DNA of 33,982 nt from the NCBI GenBank assembly GCA_050330975.1, contig JBHJHK010000075.1:1-33982 (forward strand). The letters are read 5' to 3'. The notes under the pieces are model-generated. The model was not told the origin of the DNA, did not search any database, and saw only the letters and a list, made by a program, of their open reading frames with translations. The position numbers and the translations under genes are program-made. Each line of letters opens with the position of its first letter. The first letter of the stretch is position 1. The stretch is from JBHJHK01 sp050330975. Lineage in GTDB: Bacteria > Pseudomonadota > Gammaproteobacteria > Competibacterales > Competibacteraceae. This document shows positions 31,564-33,982 of the stretch, piece by piece.

Positions 31564-31579
31564 TGCAAAATCAGTGCCG
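31564..31579 (-). promoter_or_regulatory. Sigma-54 (-24/-12) promoter of the nas operon
   Basis: Minus-strand CGGCACTGATTTTGCA matches the sigma-54 consensus TGGCACG-N4-TTGCA closely, with GG and GC ten bases apart. Transcription should start near 31553. It lies in the gap after the nasT stop (31690). An NtrC-like half site, TGCACCAAAA, reads on the plus strand at 31673-31682, about 100 bases upstream. Confidence 0.75.
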
Positions 31580-31689
31580 ACTTCAAAAACTCCTTCGCGG
31601 CAGGCTGTTGGCCAACGGGAACTACGCCAGGTCACCCCTTGCGCCCTAGTAATGGGCAAACGGCCAGGCATCTGCACCAAAAGAAGGCT

Positions 31690-32271
31690 TCAGGCGAGCA
31701 ACTCCAACAGGGCGATGACGTTTTGCGCCACCTCTCCCAGGCGCTGGTTGCGGTCCATGGCCATTTTGCGCAGGCTCCTATAGGCTTCCTCTTCGCTCAA
31801 ACCCTTGCGGGCCATGAGCATGCCCTTGGCCTTTTCGATCACCTTGCGTTCGGCGAGCCGGCTGCGAGTTTCTTCCAGCTCTCGACGCAGGGCTTGGTAC
31901 TCGCGAAACCGGGCGATGGCCACCGCCATGATGTCCTTGAGGCGATGGGGTTGCAGGCCGTCCACCACGTAGGCGCTCACTCCGGCTTTGATGGCTTCGA
32001 CGGCCATGGTGCCGTCGCTTTGCTCAGCAAACAGCACAATGGGATGGGGGGTTTCGGCGTTGAGGAGCCGCAGATGCTCTAGAATGTCGCGCCCCGGGGA
32101 CTCCATATCGATGAGAACGATGTCGGGACGCACGTCTTTGATGCGGCCTTGGAGGTCGTCCCCGGCGTCAAAACGCCCCACGACCCGATGGCCGGCATCA
32201 GCGAGGGCCTGCTCTAGCAACGCCGCCCGACCACGGCTTTCATCGATGAGCATGACGCGCAACGGGTTCAA
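31690..32271 (-). CDS. nasT: ANTAR-domain antiterminator NasT
   Basis: This 193-residue regulator has a receiver-like N-terminal domain (LRVMLIDESRGRAALLEQAL...DIVLIDMESPG) and a C-terminal ANTAR RNA-binding domain. The ANTAR part is a helical coil (YQALRRELEETRSRLAERKVIEKAKGMLM) followed by LSEEEAYRSLRKMAMDRNQRLGEVAQNVI. The receiver keeps an Asp at the phosphorylation position but has Asp instead of the conserved Lys (AYVVDGL), so it is probably not controlled by phosphorylation, as in known NasT/AmiR. I chose TTG 32271: GAGGA lies nine bases upstream and LNPLRVML gives a complete first strand. ATG 32253 would cut that strand. Targets are predicted to be the two leaders in this window. Confidence 0.92.
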   Translation of the reverse strand: MNPLRVMLIDESRGRAALLEQALADAGHRVVGRFDAGDDLQGRIKDVRPDIVLIDMESPGRDILEHLRLLNAETPHPIVLFAEQSDGTMAVEAIKAGVSAYVVDGLQPHRLKDIMAVAIARFREYQALRRELEETRSRLAERKVIEKAKGMLMARKGLSEEEAYRSLRKMAMDRNQRLGEVAQNVIALLELLA

Positions 32272-32467
32272 GTCTGACAATCCTCGACGATGGCAAAAAC
32301 AATGGCCACCATTGAGGCAAATGTCAGGCCAATGTCCCAGTTGGCACCGCACTGCAGCATCGCCAGCTCGACCCGCCGTTAGCCCCATGGTTTTGGGCTG
32401 TAACCCCCACCGCCGGGGCCATGGGGGCCAGCACGGCCGTTTGGTGCGGCGGTCGTGAAGAGACGGC

Positions 32468-32659
32468 TTATTTTTTGACACCCCGCGCCGCATCTACCCG
32501 CGGCGAGTGGTGGAGTGCAGCACCTAGGGGAACATCTGGGTGGAGAATGTCGCAGTACACCCCCTGGGCCACCAGGCGACCATCTTCCAGGCCGGTCGGC
32601 GGCGCTTTGGCATTCTTCGCTGACCCCAACGCCGAGGTGGCGGCCGACCTGTCAAGCAT
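32468..32659 (-). CDS. Small gene of unknown function coupled to the AI-2E-family permease
   Basis: A 63-residue frame starts at ATG 32659 and overlaps the permease stop by eight bases (ATGCTTGA). It ends at TAA 32468-32470. Codon third positions are mainly G/C, as in neighbouring genes, and the second half (EDGRLVAQGVYCDILHPDVPLG followed by AALHHSPRVDAA) looks like ordinary protein. There is no signal peptide or membrane segment. I do not recognise a family. The rest of the gap to nasT (32272-32467) holds two GC-rich hairpins on the minus strand but no further gene. Confidence 0.45.
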   Translation of the reverse strand: MLDRSAATSALGSAKNAKAPPTGLEDGRLVAQGVYCDILHPDVPLGAALHHSPRVDAARGVKK

Positions 32660-33722
32660 CCGATGCCGTCTTGGCGTTATCGGCTCGCTCGGCAAAATAA
32701 ACCCGACCGTCGGACGAGAGCAAAATGGCCACGGGCCGGGTCTGGGGGAAGTGGGCGAGGACGATGTTGATGATCACCATGGCCGGCACGCACAACACCA
32801 TGCCCCACACCCCCCAAATGCTGCCCCAAAACGCCAAGGACAACAAAATGACGATGGGACTCAAGTTGAGGGAGCGGCCCATGAGATGGGGCTCTAGGAC
32901 ATTGCCCACCCCAAATTGAATGCCGATGAGCAAGGTTCCCAAAAACAGCGCCGTGGCGGGGTTGGTGAACTGCACCAGAGACACCAATACCGCCAACGCT
33001 ACGGCGACAATGGAGCCGATGTAGGGAATATAATTGAACAAGAAGGTCAAGAGCCCCCAAAAGCCGGCGAAATCCACCTGGAACAGCGACAATACCGCAA
33101 AGGTCAAGGCCCCGGTGAGGAGGCTGACCAGGGTTTTGATCCACAAATAGGTGTCCACCTCGGTGGCGATGCGGCGAAACAGGACTCGGGTCTCTTGATA
33201 GCGCTGCTCTGTGGGGCACAGCGCCCGCAGCTTGGCGTCAAAGGAGCGCTGCTCCATGAGCAAAAACAACACATAAACGGCGATCAGACCCAGATCCCCG
33301 GCGATCCCCGACAGGGCCAAGGCGAGCCTGGAGATGACGTCGGTGACACTCAAATTGGCCATGAGCTGGTCGCGGTTGACCATCTGCTCTCCCAACAGGC
33401 TGTTGACGTAGTTCACCAACTCGTTGAACTTATCCTGGTACTTGGGGGCCTCCACCACCACGGCCTGGAGGGAATTGCCCACGATGGTGGAGACCAAATA
33501 GATCACCCCGTAAACCGTGGCAAAGGCCAACACCAGGGCGACCCGATGGGGCAACTGGAAGTGCCCCAGGGTCAAATGGCCGTAGACTTCCCCCAGGCGG
33601 ATGAGGAAGTACCACAGCAGCACCGCCACCACGAGGGGCAGCAGCAAAAACTTGCCGATGACCAAGGCGTAGACGATCAGCGTGGTCAGTCCAAAGGCGG
33701 CGGCGATGTTGAGAAAGCGCAT
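32652..33722 (-). CDS. AI-2E/PerM-family membrane transporter
   Basis: This 356-residue inner-membrane protein has the AI-2E transporter family pattern (PF01594). Two N-terminal helices (residues 7-45) are followed by a helix near 65, and an extended soluble loop (about 90-150) rich in polar residues. Further helices carry the conserved LTFLFNYIPYIGSIVAVALAV and VGNVLEPHLMGRSLNLSPIVILLSLAFWGSIWGVWGMVLCVPAMV. Members transport small molecules or act as Na+/H+ exchangers; the substrate is not predictable. ATG 33722 starts directly at the first helix. It lies upstream of nasT on the same strand but is probably a separate unit. Confidence 0.9.
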   Translation of the reverse strand: MRFLNIAAAFGLTTLIVYALVIGKFLLLPLVVAVLLWYFLIRLGEVYGHLTLGHFQLPHRVALVLAFATVYGVIYLVSTIVGNSLQAVVVEAPKYQDKFNELVNYVNSLLGEQMVNRDQLMANLSVTDVISRLALALSGIAGDLGLIAVYVLFLLMEQRSFDAKLRALCPTEQRYQETRVLFRRIATEVDTYLWIKTLVSLLTGALTFAVLSLFQVDFAGFWGLLTFLFNYIPYIGSIVAVALAVLVSLVQFTNPATALFLGTLLIGIQFGVGNVLEPHLMGRSLNLSPIVILLSLAFWGSIWGVWGMVLCVPAMVIINIVLAHFPQTRPVAILLSSDGRVYFAERADNAKTASDA

Positions 33723-33982
33723 GGCAGTGATCGACTCCCCATCCCAAAACCAGCTCGTGGTCAGCGGGCGCTGGACCCGGGGCCCAGGGCATCTCCTGGC
33801 CCCCCCTGGCGTAGTTATCCCATTATGTCTTTGCGGTGATCATTTGCAGTGATCATAAGGCCCCTCCACCCCCCCGGGCGGCACCCCCGGGCGCCCCCAA
33901 CCCCCCAGCGCTGACCATGGCGGGCCCGAGCACCACTGCGACCGACCCCAGCCCCAACCCCCCAGCCCCTGGCCGCGCGCAC

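Noticed and set aside
32373..32391. Hairpin AGCCC...GGGCT upstream of nasT as a further NasT target
   Set aside because: The loop is nine bases long and no terminator follows before nasT.
32916..33839. Long plus-strand frame opposite the AI-2E-family permease
   Set aside because: It is rich in Gln, Gly and His in the way expected from the reverse complement of a hydrophobic membrane protein; no fold or start site supports it.

Overview
The window looks like a chromosome segment of a GC-rich gammaproteobacterium. The pointers are typA, pdxH, a UbiH/VisC-type hydroxylase and class I fructose-bisphosphatase, together with sigma-54-type promoters and a NasS/NasT-type nitrate regulon. No rRNA or tRNA is visible, so the genus cannot be named. 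Codon third positions are strongly G/C except in the first gene (33-896) and in the toxin-antitoxin region (about 17900-21130), which are visibly richer in A/T and probably acquired.

Layout. 33-896: membrane-anchored family 2 glycosyltransferase. 1133-10000: housekeeping genes, namely a GNAT acetyltransferase, fbp, typA, a Ubi-type FAD hydroxylase, an alpha/beta hydrolase, a DUF3047-like exported protein, pdxH, a DUF427 protein and an M48 membrane protease. 10197-14764: nitrate ABC importer (nrtA, nrtB, and a tandem-ATPase nrtC-nrtD fusion) behind a regulated leader. 14748-17610: a small, apparently frameshifted gene coupled to a secreted beta-propeller protein. 17611-21130: an accessory island with an IS66 scar and four toxin-antitoxin modules in different states of decay. 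21293-31389 (minus strand): the assimilation operon nasS-nirB-nirD-nasB-nasA-cobA-trpD2. 31690-33722 (minus strand): nasT, an unknown small gene and an AI-2E-family permease. Positions 33723-33982 hold no gene I can support, and I saw no CRISPR array.

How the parts work together. NrtABCD imports nitrate. NasA with its flavoprotein partner NasB reduces it to nitrite, and NirBD reduces nitrite to ammonium. CobA supplies the sirohaem precursor that NirB needs.

The most interesting part is regulatory. Both the nrt operon (plus strand) and the nas operon (minus strand) start with a sigma-54 -24/-12 element, followed by an RNA leader with hexaloop hairpins having A at loop position 1 and G at position 4 (the ANTAR recognition motif), followed by an intrinsic terminator. 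The window also encodes NasT, an ANTAR-domain antiterminator, and NasS, a cytoplasmic nitrate sensor. This predicts dual control: nitrogen limitation through sigma-54/NtrC and nitrate through NasS/NasT antitermination. Unusually, the attenuator lies between nasT and nasS, so the sensor sits inside the attenuated operon.
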